Positions 6,166-13,294 of a stretch of 14,922 nt of DNA are shown piece after piece (positions within the stretch are counted from its first letter, which is position 1; each line of letters opens with the position of its first letter). Made by a program: the position numbers and the translations under genes. The stretch lies in NCBI GenBank assembly GCA_038324385.1, contig JBBQHX010000069.1:1-14922 (forward strand). Direction: 5' to 3'. The DNA is from JBBQHX01 sp038324385. Lineage in GTDB: Bacteria > Gemmatimonadota > Gemmatimonadetes > Gemmatimonadales > Gemmatimonadaceae. Below the pieces are notes generated by a model. It made no database searches and was not told the DNA's origin. It saw only the letters and a list, made by a program, of their open reading frames with translations.

Positions 6166-7125
6166 TCAGGCAGCTGGCGGGTCGCTGTGGCCGTCCTCGT
6201 CGGTCGACGCGTCGAGTGGCGAAGTGGATGACGACCGGTCCGCCGCCGGTTGCTCGTCGGTGCCGCCGCCGAACGCCGCAGCTCCACGCTCGCTCGCGGT
6301 CGGAACCGCGACCTCGCGATCAATACGCGTTTCATCACCCGCGTCCATCGCCGACTTGAACGCGGCGAGATCGTCGCGCACCTGACGAGCCGGATTCTCC
6401 CCGAACAGGCCAGCCACGAGCGTTCCGATCTTCCCCGCTGGCGGATCGTACTCGAGGATCACGCGCAGCTCCGTTCCCTCGTCGACCGGGGTGAAGCGCA
6501 CCGAGCCGGCGTTCGGCACGTCGGCACCGTCGAGCGACTTCCACGCAATGAGCTGGTTGGGCACCTCATTGATGATCGTCGCGTCCCATTCGACCGTCGT
6601 ACCGGCCGGACCGCGCGCCACCCATGTCGAGCGTCCGTCGTCATGCTCGGTCACCGACTGGAGGTGGCGCATGATGGTCGGGAGGTTCTCGAGCTGGCGC
6701 CAGTAGCGCCAGAGTTCCTCCAACGGGCGATCGATGACGATGGAGTGCTCGACGCGTTCGGCCAGGCTCGCATCGAGGACGGCCGAGCCGCCGTGCTGCT
6801 GCTCGACACCCTCGTGACGCCCTGCCGCGCGGTCGACGCCGAGCGAACGATAGACCATGCACTGTCCGGTGACGCCGCGGTGAACGAGCGCGGCGCCGAG
6901 CAGTGCGACCGCGGCGCCGAGCGGGTCGCGCCGGCGCGCGCCGTAGGCGAGCAGGGCACCGCCGCCGAGCGTGGAACCCACGCGCTCCGACCGCCCGACG
7001 TTGCGACGCGTGGCGTGCTTCGCGCGCGGGCCGCCGGTGACGCGCGTCGCAACGGGCGAGGTGGGCGGGGTGGACTCGGTCTCTGTGCGGGCGCGGCCGT
7101 GCCGCTCCTGAAGCCATCGGGCCAT
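6166..7125 (-). CDS. DUF2892 membrane segment fused to SRPBCC (cyclase/dehydrase-like) domain
   Basis: Protein of 319 residues in three parts. Residues 1-40 are basic and low-complexity. Residues 41-98 match the YgaP-like/DUF2892 membrane module: RNVGRSERVGS, a Gly-rich hydrophobic stretch, a second one at 69-82, then GVTGQCMVYRSLGV. An SRPBCC/polyketide cyclase-dehydrase-like lipid-binding fold follows at about 122-262 (VEHSIVIDRPLEELWRYW, then LENLPTIMRHL). The tail, 263-319, is acidic and disordered and contains GGGTDEQPA (286-294). It probably sits at the membrane with the SRPBCC domain on one side; the ligand is unknown. The ATG is set by GGAGG 7 nt upstream; the longer frame to 7443 overlaps the PNPOx gene out of phase and is discarded. 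It is downstream of the purE-ackA group but separated by a hairpin, so it may have its own promoter. Confidence 0.85.
   Translation of the reverse strand: MARWLQERHGRARTETESTPPTSPVATRVTGGPRAKHATRRNVGRSERVGSTLGGGALLAYGARRRDPLGAAVALLGAALVHRGVTGQCMVYRSLGVDRAAGRHEGVEQQHGGSAVLDASLAERVEHSIVIDRPLEELWRYWRQLENLPTIMRHLQSVTEHDDGRSTWVARGPAGTTVEWDATIINEVPNQLIAWKSLDGADVPNAGSVRFTPVDEGTELRVILEYDPPAGKIGTLVAGLFGENPARQVRDDLAAFKSAMDAGDETRIDREVAVPTASERGAAAFGGGTDEQPAADRSSSTSPLDASTDEDGHSDPPAA
6244..6270 (-). other. Codons for GGGTDEQPA, second copy of a shared peptide
   Basis: These nine codons in the tail of the SRPBCC protein spell the same peptide as 2889-2915 in the 83-residue protein. Most third positions differ between the copies, so this is identity of protein, not a recent DNA repeat. 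Confidence 0.6.
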
Positions 7126-7132
7126 TGCAGTA

Positions 7133-7137
7133 CCTCC
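7133..7137 (-). promoter_or_regulatory. Ribosome binding site deciding the SRPBCC start
   Basis: GGAGG on the minus strand, 7 nt before the ATG at 7125. It rules out the longer frame that starts at 7443. Confidence 0.65.
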
Positions 7138-7207
7138 GGGGATCTCGGCGGGCGGCGCGCAGACCGATCGCGCGACCGTCGCTGCCTCGCCGCCACGACT
7201 CGCAAGG

Positions 7208-7238
7208 GGAGTGCCCGCCGCCGCGCGGCGCGTACTCC
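7208..7238 (-). terminator. GC-rich hairpin after the flavin/PNPOx gene
   Basis: An imperfect inverted repeat: GGAGT and ACTCC form the base, then one wobble pair, one pair, one mismatch, six GC pairs and a 3-nt loop. It begins 14 bases after the stop of the PNPOx gene on the same strand. No T-tract follows. It is probably a terminator or attenuator separating the purE-ackA unit from the SRPBCC gene. Confidence 0.35.
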
Positions 7239-7252
7239 ACCCGCCCCTGAAG

Positions 7253-7708
7253 TCAGTCGCTCGAGCTGGCCGCCCGCCCGGTGACCTCGTCGGCGTGGAT
7301 CCGGAAGACCAGGTTCCGCTCGGGCGTCGGATCGTCGGGCGTGAGGGCTTCGGGGAGGAGGCCGCGCAACAGTTCGACGGCGTCGACCGTGGCGCCGCGT
7401 TCACGGGCCGATCGTTCGGGGTCGAGGAGCTGGAAGGAGCCATGCACCACGACGCTCTGCCAATCGAACAGGTCGACTACCTGATCGATCTCGAAGGCCA
7501 CCCACGGGGCATGGCGCAGAATCGCCAGCTTTTTGCCGAACGCGCTGCGGCCGTAGATCCACCCGTCGCGATAGACGTAATGAATCGGGGCGATGTCGAC
7601 CCGGTTCTGATGCGCGTAGGCGATGCGCCCGACCCGGTGCTTCAGGAGGAGCGCCTCGCATTCCTCGCGCGAGAGTTCACGCACCTTCACGCGTCGTTCG
7701 TCTGTCAT
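7253..7708 (-). CDS. Pyridoxamine 5'-phosphate oxidase-like flavin-binding protein
   Basis: Protein of 151 residues with the split-barrel FMN-binding fold of the PNPOx-like family (COG3467-type). Landmarks are the N-terminal helix LSREECEALLLKHRVGRIAY, PIHYVYRDGWIYGRSAFGKKLAILR (residues 41-65), and VAFEIDQV followed by WQSVVVHGSFQLL (83-95). These strands and the Lys-rich turn are typical of FMN phosphate binding in the family. It is a probable flavin-dependent reductase or FMN carrier and is unlikely to be true PdxH. The start is supported by GAGGA (7719-7715), 6 nt before the ATG. It lies 30 bases after the ackA stop, so it is probably the last gene of the purE-purK-ackA transcript. Confidence 0.82.
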   Translation of the reverse strand: MTDERRVKVRELSREECEALLLKHRVGRIAYAHQNRVDIAPIHYVYRDGWIYGRSAFGKKLAILRHAPWVAFEIDQVVDLFDWQSVVVHGSFQLLDPERSARERGATVDAVELLRGLLPEALTPDDPTPERNLVFRIHADEVTGRAASSSD

Positions 7709-7738
7709 GCCGGATCCTCGGGCGATACCGCCGCAGGG

Positions 7739-8986
7739 TCAGAAACGCTGCTGCACATCGGTCACGACCCGGTAGGTGTCGCGGGCGATGAGCAGCTCTT
7801 CATCGGTGGGTATGACCCAGACCTCGTAACGCGAATCGGGCGCGCTGATTCGGCCCTCACGCCCGCCGATCGTCGCGCGGTTGGCCTCGGCGTCGAGCAC
7901 GATGCCGAACGGCGCGAGCCCCGCCAGCACGCGAGCGCGCACCTCGGCGGCATTCTCTCCCACGCCGCCGGCGAAGCAGATCGCCTGCGTCTCGCCGAGC
8001 GCGGCCAGATACGCACCAATGTACTTCCGAACCCGGTAACAGAACACGTCGATCGCCAATCGGGCGCGCCGGTCGTCGTTGGCCGCTTCTTCGGCCAGCA
8101 ATTCCCGCATGTCGTTCGTGAGGCCCGAGATGCCGAGCAGCCCGGACTGCTTGTTGAGCAACCTCTCCATCTCGTGAATGGAGAGCCCTTCCTTCTGCAT
8201 CACGTAATCGAGGATCGCCGGATCGACGTCGCCCGACCGCGTGCCCATCACGAGTCCTTCGAGCGGGGTGAACCCCATCGAGGTATCGACCGAGTCGCCA
8301 TTGGCGATCGCGCACGCCGAACAGCCGTTGCCGAGATGAAGGGTGACGAGGCGGGTCGCCTCACGCGGCGTGCCGGTGAGCTGCCGCCAGCGGTGGGCGA
8401 TGTACCGGTGCGACGTCCCGTGAAAGCCGTACCGCCGCACCTGATGCCGACGATAGAGCTGATACGGAATCGCGTACAGGTAAGCGTGTTCCGGCAGCGT
8501 GTGATGAAAGGCCGTGTCGAAGACGGCGACCTGCGGTACCCCCGGTCCGAGGGCGGCGCGGGCGGCGCGGATCCCTCGCAAATTGGCCGGATTGTGAAGC
8601 GGCGCGAGCTCGATCATGTCCTCGATGCCACGCTCGACCGCCTCGTCGATGCGGACCGAGCGCTGGAACTGCTCGCCGCCGTGCACCACCCGGTGCCCCA
8701 CGGCCTCGATCGCGCCGATGCTCTCGATCGGCACGCCGGAGTCCGCGCCGACCAGCCAGGCGAGCACGAACTCGACCGCTGCACGATGATCGCGGATCGC
8801 CGCGGCGGTCTTGGTCGTCGTGCTGCCGTCGGGCCGCTGCACGCTGAAGATCGCCTCGCCGCCGATCCGCTCGAGCATGCCGCGCGCGAGCTTCTCGTCG
8901 GTGTTGGCCGCGACACGGTCGGCGTCGGTGCGCACGAGCTGGAACTTGAGCGTTGCCGATCCCACGTTGAGCACGAGCACGTTCAT
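7739..8986 (-). CDS. ackA: Acetate kinase
   Basis: Cytoplasmic acetate kinase (acetyl phosphate + ADP to acetate + ATP), 415 residues, full length for the family. Active-site residues known from the Methanosarcina enzyme are present: N7 in LNVGSATLKF, R99 in GHRVVHGG, D157 in VFDTAFH, H189 in YGFHGTSH, R250 in GTRSGDVDP and E396 in PTDEE. The glycine-rich nucleotide sites HLGNGCSACAI and FAGGVGENAAEVR are intact. The usual GSSSLKF is GSATLKF here, with Thr in place of one substrate-side Ser, a conservative change. The ATG follows the purK stop by 6 bases, with no strong Shine-Dalgarno, suggesting translational coupling. No pta gene is in the window, so the acetyl-phosphate source must be elsewhere. 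Confidence 0.96.
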   Translation of the reverse strand: MNVLVLNVGSATLKFQLVRTDADRVAANTDEKLARGMLERIGGEAIFSVQRPDGSTTTKTAAAIRDHRAAVEFVLAWLVGADSGVPIESIGAIEAVGHRVVHGGEQFQRSVRIDEAVERGIEDMIELAPLHNPANLRGIRAARAALGPGVPQVAVFDTAFHHTLPEHAYLYAIPYQLYRRHQVRRYGFHGTSHRYIAHRWRQLTGTPREATRLVTLHLGNGCSACAIANGDSVDTSMGFTPLEGLVMGTRSGDVDPAILDYVMQKEGLSIHEMERLLNKQSGLLGISGLTNDMRELLAEEAANDDRRARLAIDVFCYRVRKYIGAYLAALGETQAICFAGGVGENAAEVRARVLAGLAPFGIVLDAEANRATIGGREGRISAPDSRYEVWVIPTDEELLIARDTYRVVTDVQQRF

Positions 8987-8992
8987 TCGCCG

Positions 8993-10135
8993 CTACCCGC
9001 GGGAGAAGGCCGTGAACGCCTGACGCGCGCGCACCAGCGCCTCGTCAGCTGTCGCGCCGATGGCGCTCAGATGCCCCATCTTGCGGCCGGGACGCGCCGC
9101 AAGCTTGCCGTAGAGATGCAGCCGCACGCCGGGGACCGCCAGCGCGGCAGCGGCGTCGGGACCTCGAGGATGGCTCCACGCCTCGCCGAGGAGATTCACG
9201 ATCGCCGCCGGCGACACGATGTCCACCGAGCCCAGGGGGAGATTGCAGACGGCTCGCACGAGTTGCTCGAACTGGCTTGTCGGGCACGAGCGGTCGGTCG
9301 CGTGATAGCTGTTGTGCGGGCGCGGCGCGAGCTCGTTGACGACCAGTCGCCCGTCCTGCAGCACGAACAGCTCGACCGCCAGCAACCCCTCGATGCCCAG
9401 GGCCTCGGCGATCCCGGTGGCGATCTGCACTGCCTCACGCGCGAGGTCGGGGTCGATGCGGGCCGGGTGCACGCTCCACGAGAGGATTCCCGCCTCGTGA
9501 TGGTTTTCGGCGGGCGCATACGCGACCGTGCGGGTGCGCCCCTGCCGCGCGACGAGCACCGAGCACTCGAGCGCAATGTCGAGGAACTGCTCGACCACCA
9601 CGCGCCGTCCGCCGACGTCGGCGAAGGCGGCCGCGCCGTCGGCGGCGCGCTGCACGCGGGTCTGGCCGCGACCGTCGTAGCCGCCGAAGCAGCTCTTCAC
9701 GACACTCGGACCAAGCTCGGTTACGGCCAGCGTCACGTCGTCCGGACGTTCGGCGACGCGAAACGGGCCCAGCGGAAAGCCATGGCGCTGCAGAAACTCC
9801 TTCTGGCGGCCGCGATCCTGAATGATCCAGACGGGCTCCGCACCGGGACGCACGGGCGCGAAGCGCGCCGCGGCTTCGATCGTCAGGCGGGAGATCTGCT
9901 CGATCTCGAGGGTGACGACCCCGCATCGTTCGGCGAGCTCGGCGGCGGCGCGCTCGTCGTCGAAGCGGGCGGTGATCAGATGGTCGGCGACCGCCCGCGC
10001 CGGGGCGTCGGGATCGGGGTCCAACACCGCTACCCGATAGCCCATCGAGAGCGCCGCCAACCCGGTCATCCGCCCGAGCTGCCCGCCACCGAGAAAGCCG
10101 ATCGTCGCGCCCGGGAGTACCACGCCGAGGCTCAC
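8993..10135 (-). CDS. purK: N5-carboxyaminoimidazole ribonucleotide synthase PurK
   Basis: ATP-grasp enzyme of purine synthesis: AIR + ATP + bicarbonate to N5-CAIR. Its product goes to PurE, encoded just upstream. It has 380 residues, normal for PurK. The N-terminal Rossmann-like start TIGFLGGGQLGRM is diagnostic. VVTLEIEQI follows, then the ATP-grasp core VVKSCFGGYDGRGQ, VVVEQFLDIALECSVLVAR, and the metal-binding end VVNELAPRPHNSYHAT. The C-terminal domain includes HLYGKLAARPGRKMGHLSAIG. The GTG start overlaps the purE stop as GTGA and is preceded by GGAGAG with a 5-nt spacer, so translation is coupled. A second GTG four codons in is possible. The frame open upstream to 10786 is antisense or out of phase with purE and is not coding. 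Confidence 0.95.
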   Translation of the reverse strand: MSLGVVLPGATIGFLGGGQLGRMTGLAALSMGYRVAVLDPDPDAPARAVADHLITARFDDERAAAELAERCGVVTLEIEQISRLTIEAAARFAPVRPGAEPVWIIQDRGRQKEFLQRHGFPLGPFRVAERPDDVTLAVTELGPSVVKSCFGGYDGRGQTRVQRAADGAAAFADVGGRRVVVEQFLDIALECSVLVARQGRTRTVAYAPAENHHEAGILSWSVHPARIDPDLAREAVQIATGIAEALGIEGLLAVELFVLQDGRLVVNELAPRPHNSYHATDRSCPTSQFEQLVRAVCNLPLGSVDIVSPAAIVNLLGEAWSHPRGPDAAAALAVPGVRLHLYGKLAARPGRKMGHLSAIGATADEALVRARQAFTAFSRG

Positions 10136-10680
10136 GCCCGCTCTCCGATCCCGATGGCGGCGTCTGACGTGTCGATCGCGCCCGGCGCGTCGAGACGTTG
10201 CGCGAGTACCAGCTCGGCACGCGCGGTTCGCCAGGCACGCAACCGCTCGCGCACCGCGGGGTGCTGGAGCCCGATGATCTGGGCGGCGAAGAGGGCCGCG
10301 TTGGTCGCGCCCGCCTTTCCGATTGCCATCGTCCCGACCGGCACGCCGCCTGGCATCTGGACGATCGAGAGCAGCGCGTCCACGCCCTGCAACATCGTCG
10401 CGGGGATCGGCACGCCGAGCACGGGCACGAGCGTCGCCGAGGCCACCATCCCCGGCAGGTGCGCCGCGCCGCCCGCCGCGGCGATGATCACCTGCAGCCC
10501 GCGCGACTCGGCCGCGCCCGCATAGGCGAACATCCATTCCGGAGTTCGGTGCGCCGAGACGACGCGGGCTTCGTAGGGAATCCCGAGCTCGTCGAGCAGG
10601 GCGCACGCGGGTTCGAGATAGGGGAAGTCGGACTGACTGCCCATGATCACGCCAACCCAGGGGGTCGGTGATGCAGACAT
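10132..10680 (-). CDS. purE: N5-carboxyaminoimidazole ribonucleotide mutase PurE
   Basis: Class I PurE mutase (N5-CAIR to CAIR), 182 residues, forming an octamer in known members. Motifs are VGVIMGSQSD at the start, VSAHRTPE (with H44, the likely acid/base position), AAAGGAAHLPGM, and VPVLGVPIP with DALLSIVQMPGGVPVGTMAIGKAGATNAAL. The ATG at 10680 fits the family length; a GTG at 10719 in frame would add 13 residues. Neither has a clear Shine-Dalgarno. The tail after residue 150 is rich in Ala and Arg and variable. It is the first gene of the purE-purK-ackA-PNPOx run; its promoter should lie between 10681 and 10807, but I could not pick a firm -10/-35. Confidence 0.94.
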   Translation of the reverse strand: MSASPTPWVGVIMGSQSDFPYLEPACALLDELGIPYEARVVSAHRTPEWMFAYAGAAESRGLQVIIAAAGGAAHLPGMVASATLVPVLGVPIPATMLQGVDALLSIVQMPGGVPVGTMAIGKAGATNAALFAAQIIGLQHPAVRERLRAWRTARAELVLAQRLDAPGAIDTSDAAIGIGERA

Positions 10681-10807
10681 GCGCGAAGGTCGGACGGAGA
10701 CGCCGCCGGCCGCGCGCACGCGCGGTCCCGGTCGGTGGAAGAGGACGACGAACCGAATCGGAATATGTCCTGCCGCGGCCGGGCACGCGACCGGACGCCC
10801 CCTTCCG

Positions 10808-11071
10808 TCACCGTCCGCGCTTTCCGCTCGCCGGCGAGAGATCGATGAGGAGCGCGATGATCACGCCAACGATCGGCCAGAGCGTCCACTCGCCGCCGAA
10901 CCAGTGCTGGACGGTCGAGTACCAGAGGAGCGTCGCCGGGAGGAAGAGGAAGCCGAGGATCGGCCAGAGAATCAACGCGAACATCCCCTGGAACCAGCTC
11001 GTCAGGAACCAGAGCACGAGGATGAGCAGGCGCGGAGCGGCGAGCGCGAGCAGGACGGCGAAGCAGGGCAT
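10808..11071 (-). CDS. Small hydrophobic membrane protein, 87 residues
   Basis: I do not recognise a named family. Most of the protein is hydrophobic: about residues 2-25 (FAVLLALAAPRLLILVLWFL), 27-52 (MFALILWPILGFLFLPATLLW) and 63-80 (TLWPIVGVIIALLIDL). This suggests three membrane helices with a short basic C-terminus (ASGKRGR). Trp and Pro are frequent at the helix ends. The ATG is supported by AAGGAG (11082-11077), 5 nt upstream. The longer frame through 12850 is antisense to the LVIvD gene. It is 127 bases upstream of purE on the same strand and divergent from the propeller genes. Confidence 0.75.
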   Translation of the reverse strand: MPCFAVLLALAAPRLLILVLWFLTSWFQGMFALILWPILGFLFLPATLLWYSTVQHWFGGEWTLWPIVGVIIALLIDLSPASGKRGR

Positions 11072-11284
11072 GCGAACTCCTTCCGCGCGAGGCGAATCGG
11101 GGTAGCGGTCGAGGTCCCGTACGCCGCCGTCACGCGGCCGGTTTCGTTGGACGGACGGGTGACTGGCGCCCGCCGCGCCGTTCCGTATCGTTCTCCCCGG
11201 AACCTCGCTTCCAATTCCCCGTATATCTCCCGTACGTGCGAGCCCACGCTTCCCGGCCCGTCGCTCCCCCCAACCCCCCGACTC
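11072..11284. promoter_or_regulatory. Divergent intergenic region with candidate promoter
   Basis: Gap of 213 bases between the small membrane protein (minus) and the propeller operon (plus). On the plus strand TATATC (11222-11227) is the most AT-rich spot and could be a -10 box, with GGAACC at 11199-11204 at about the right distance for a -35. The match is mixed and weak. The 9-mer TCCCGTACG occurs twice, at 11115-11123 and 11228-11236. The region just before the ATG at 11285 is C-rich with no Shine-Dalgarno. Confidence 0.3.
11077..11082 (-). promoter_or_regulatory. Ribosome binding site of the small membrane protein
   Basis: AAGGAG on the minus strand, 5 nt before the ATG at 11071. It fixes the start inside a much longer spurious frame. 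Confidence 0.6.
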
Positions 11285-13294
11285 ATGCTTCTGCCCGGTC
11301 TTGCCGTGGCGGCACTCCTTCAGGCGGGTCAGGCGCCCGCTGCGGACACCACCGGCCACACGCTCCTCATCACCCCCGAGCGACCGGTGATCACCGCCGG
11401 CGACACGCTGCGGCTGCGGGCCACCCTGCGCGATGCGCAGGGGCGTGAGGTGCCGAACGCGACGATCCGATTCTTTGGCGCTGGCGGCCGCTTCGAGGGC
11501 GAGGTGTCGGAGGACGGGCTGGTGCGTAGCGGATCCACCGGCACGCTGACCCTCACGGTGGCGGCGCTGGTCCCGGGCCAGGGCCCGGTGACGCGGCAGG
11601 TGCCGGTGGCGATGGTGGCGGGGCCGGCGGCGCGGGTGGCGATCACCCCACGCGTCGGCAAGCTGGTCGTCGGGCAGACGCTGCGCCTGACGGGTACCGC
11701 CTACTCGGCCGCCGACGATCGCCGCGCCGATCGCATGACGTGGCGCAGCAGTGCGCCGGCCGTCGCGCGCGTCGATGCCAACGGGATCGTCACCGCCGTG
11801 GGGGCGGGGCGCGCGACGATCAGCGCGGGCGCAGGCTCGGCCAGCGCCGCGCTCCCGATCGAGGTGGTCGCAACGTCCGTCGCCGACCTGACGATGACGC
11901 CGTCGACGGTGAATGCGCGGACCGGCGACGTCGTACGGTTCGCCGTTACCGCCAAGGACGGTGCCGGGCGCACGATCGCCGGCCTGACGCCGACCTTCAC
12001 GTTCTCGCCGGGGAACGGCGTGCTCGAGCAGGACGGCACCTTCGTTGGCTACGAGCCGGGCTCCTACCTCGTCACGGCGACGCTCGGCACGCGCACTGTC
12101 AGCGCTCCCGTGACGCTCGAGCGGCGGAACGTGCGTCGTGCGGCGGAAGTGGTCGGCCGACTGCCGCGCACGCGCTTCACGACGGAGGAAGTCTGGCTGC
12201 ACCCGAACGGCCGCAACGCCTATCTGGGTTCGGGGAGCGGCGGCGACGTGCTCTACGTGCTCGACATCAGCGACCCGGCGGCGCCGACGGTCACCGATTC
12301 GCTCGTCGTCGATACGCGGCGCGTGAACGACGCGATGACCACGCCCGATGGGAAGTTCCTCGTCTTCACGCGTGAGGGCGCGTCGAGCCGGCGCAACGGT
12401 ATCGTCATCGCCTCGCTCGAGGATCCGGCGCATCCGAAAGTGATCTCCGAGTTCACCGAGGGGGTGACCGCTGGCGTGCACTCGGCGTTCGTCTACAACC
12501 AGCCCGATCACGGCACCCATGTCTACCTGACGAACGACGGCACCGGTGCCTTCCACGTCATCGACATCAACGATCCGTACAACCCGAAGCAGGTCGCCGA
12601 GTGGCGCACGGATCGGCCGGACGCCGGCCGCACGCTGCACGACGTCGACGTGCAGGACGGCCTCGCGTATCTGAGCTACTGGAACGACGGCCTCGTCATT
12701 CTCGATGTCGGCAACGGGAAGAAGGGCGGCAGCCCGAGCAACCCGCAGCTCGTCAGCCAGTTCAAGTACGACCTGAACGATCTCTACTCGCAGGTCGAGG
12801 CGGCGGGCGGCCCCGGCTTCATTCGCGGAACGCACACTGCGTGGCGCCACAAGGACTACGTCTTCATCGCCGACGAGGTGTTCCCCGCGTCAGGCGTGAA
12901 GGGGGCGAAGGATGCGTCGGCCGGGCGCGCCTACGGGCGTCTGCAGGTCGTCGACATCTCCGACACCGAGAACCCGCGCTCGGTCGCCTGGTACGAGCCC
13001 GAGTACGGCGGCGTGCACAACATCTGGGTCGCCGGCGACACGCTGTACATGGGTGCCTACAACGCTGGCTTCCGGACGTTCGACATCTCCGGCGAGCTGC
13101 GCGGCGATCTGCGCGCGCAGGAGCGCGAGATGGTGCACCTGAACACGGCGGACATGACCGGCCGCGTGCAGAACACGGCGATGACGTGGGGCGTGGTGGT
13201 GCGCGACGGGCTGGCCTATGTGAACGATATGAATAACGGCCTCTGGATCGTGCGCATGCTGCCGTCGCAGCGACCACAGCAGGTGGTTCCATGA
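11285..13294 (+). CDS. Secreted Ig-like and LVIvD-repeat beta-propeller protein
   Basis: Large exported protein of 669 residues. Residues 1-20 form a short hydrophobic signal-like stretch with an APA-A cleavage candidate but no positive n-region. Three Ig-like segments follow: about 25-112, 113-196 (BIG2-like, with WRSSAPAVARVDANGIVTAVGAG) and 197-280. The C-terminal half, about 285-660, carries LVIvD-type propeller repeats, seen as VLYVLDISDPAAPTV (322-336), FHVIDINDPYNPKQV (423-437), LVILDVGNGKK (470-480) and LQVVDISDTENPRSV (553-567). Several blades start with a His: GVHSAF, TLHDVDV, GTHTAW, GVHNIW. LVIvD proteins are extracytoplasmic and of unknown activity. The ATG at 11285 has no Shine-Dalgarno and no in-frame alternative close by. 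The stop overlaps the next start as ATGA. Confidence 0.85.
   Translation: MLLPGLAVAALLQAGQAPAADTTGHTLLITPERPVITAGDTLRLRATLRDAQGREVPNATIRFFGAGGRFEGEVSEDGLVRSGSTGTLTLTVAALVPGQGPVTRQVPVAMVAGPAARVAITPRVGKLVVGQTLRLTGTAYSAADDRRADRMTWRSSAPAVARVDANGIVTAVGAGRATISAGAGSASAALPIEVVATSVADLTMTPSTVNARTGDVVRFAVTAKDGAGRTIAGLTPTFTFSPGNGVLEQDGTFVGYEPGSYLVTATLGTRTVSAPVTLERRNVRRAAEVVGRLPRTRFTTEEVWLHPNGRNAYLGSGSGGDVLYVLDISDPAAPTVTDSLVVDTRRVNDAMTTPDGKFLVFTREGASSRRNGIVIASLEDPAHPKVISEFTEGVTAGVHSAFVYNQPDHGTHVYLTNDGTGAFHVIDINDPYNPKQVAEWRTDRPDAGRTLHDVDVQDGLAYLSYWNDGLVILDVGNGKKGGSPSNPQLVSQFKYDLNDLYSQVEAAGGPGFIRGTHTAWRHKDYVFIADEVFPASGVKGAKDASAGRAYGRLQVVDISDTENPRSVAWYEPEYGGVHNIWVAGDTLYMGAYNAGFRTFDISGELRGDLRAQEREMVHLNTADMTGRVQNTAMTWGVVVRDGLAYVNDMNNGLWIVRMLPSQRPQQVVP

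Noticed and set aside
7211..10525. Plus-strand open frame of 1104 codons
   Set aside because: It is antisense to ackA, purK and purE, which have full family motifs. Its product is Arg/His/Asp-rich without domains. Long antisense frames are expected in GC-rich DNA.
10808..12850. Minus-strand open frame of 680 codons
   Set aside because: Only its last 87 codons, after a strong AAGGAG, look real. The rest is antisense to the LVIvD gene.
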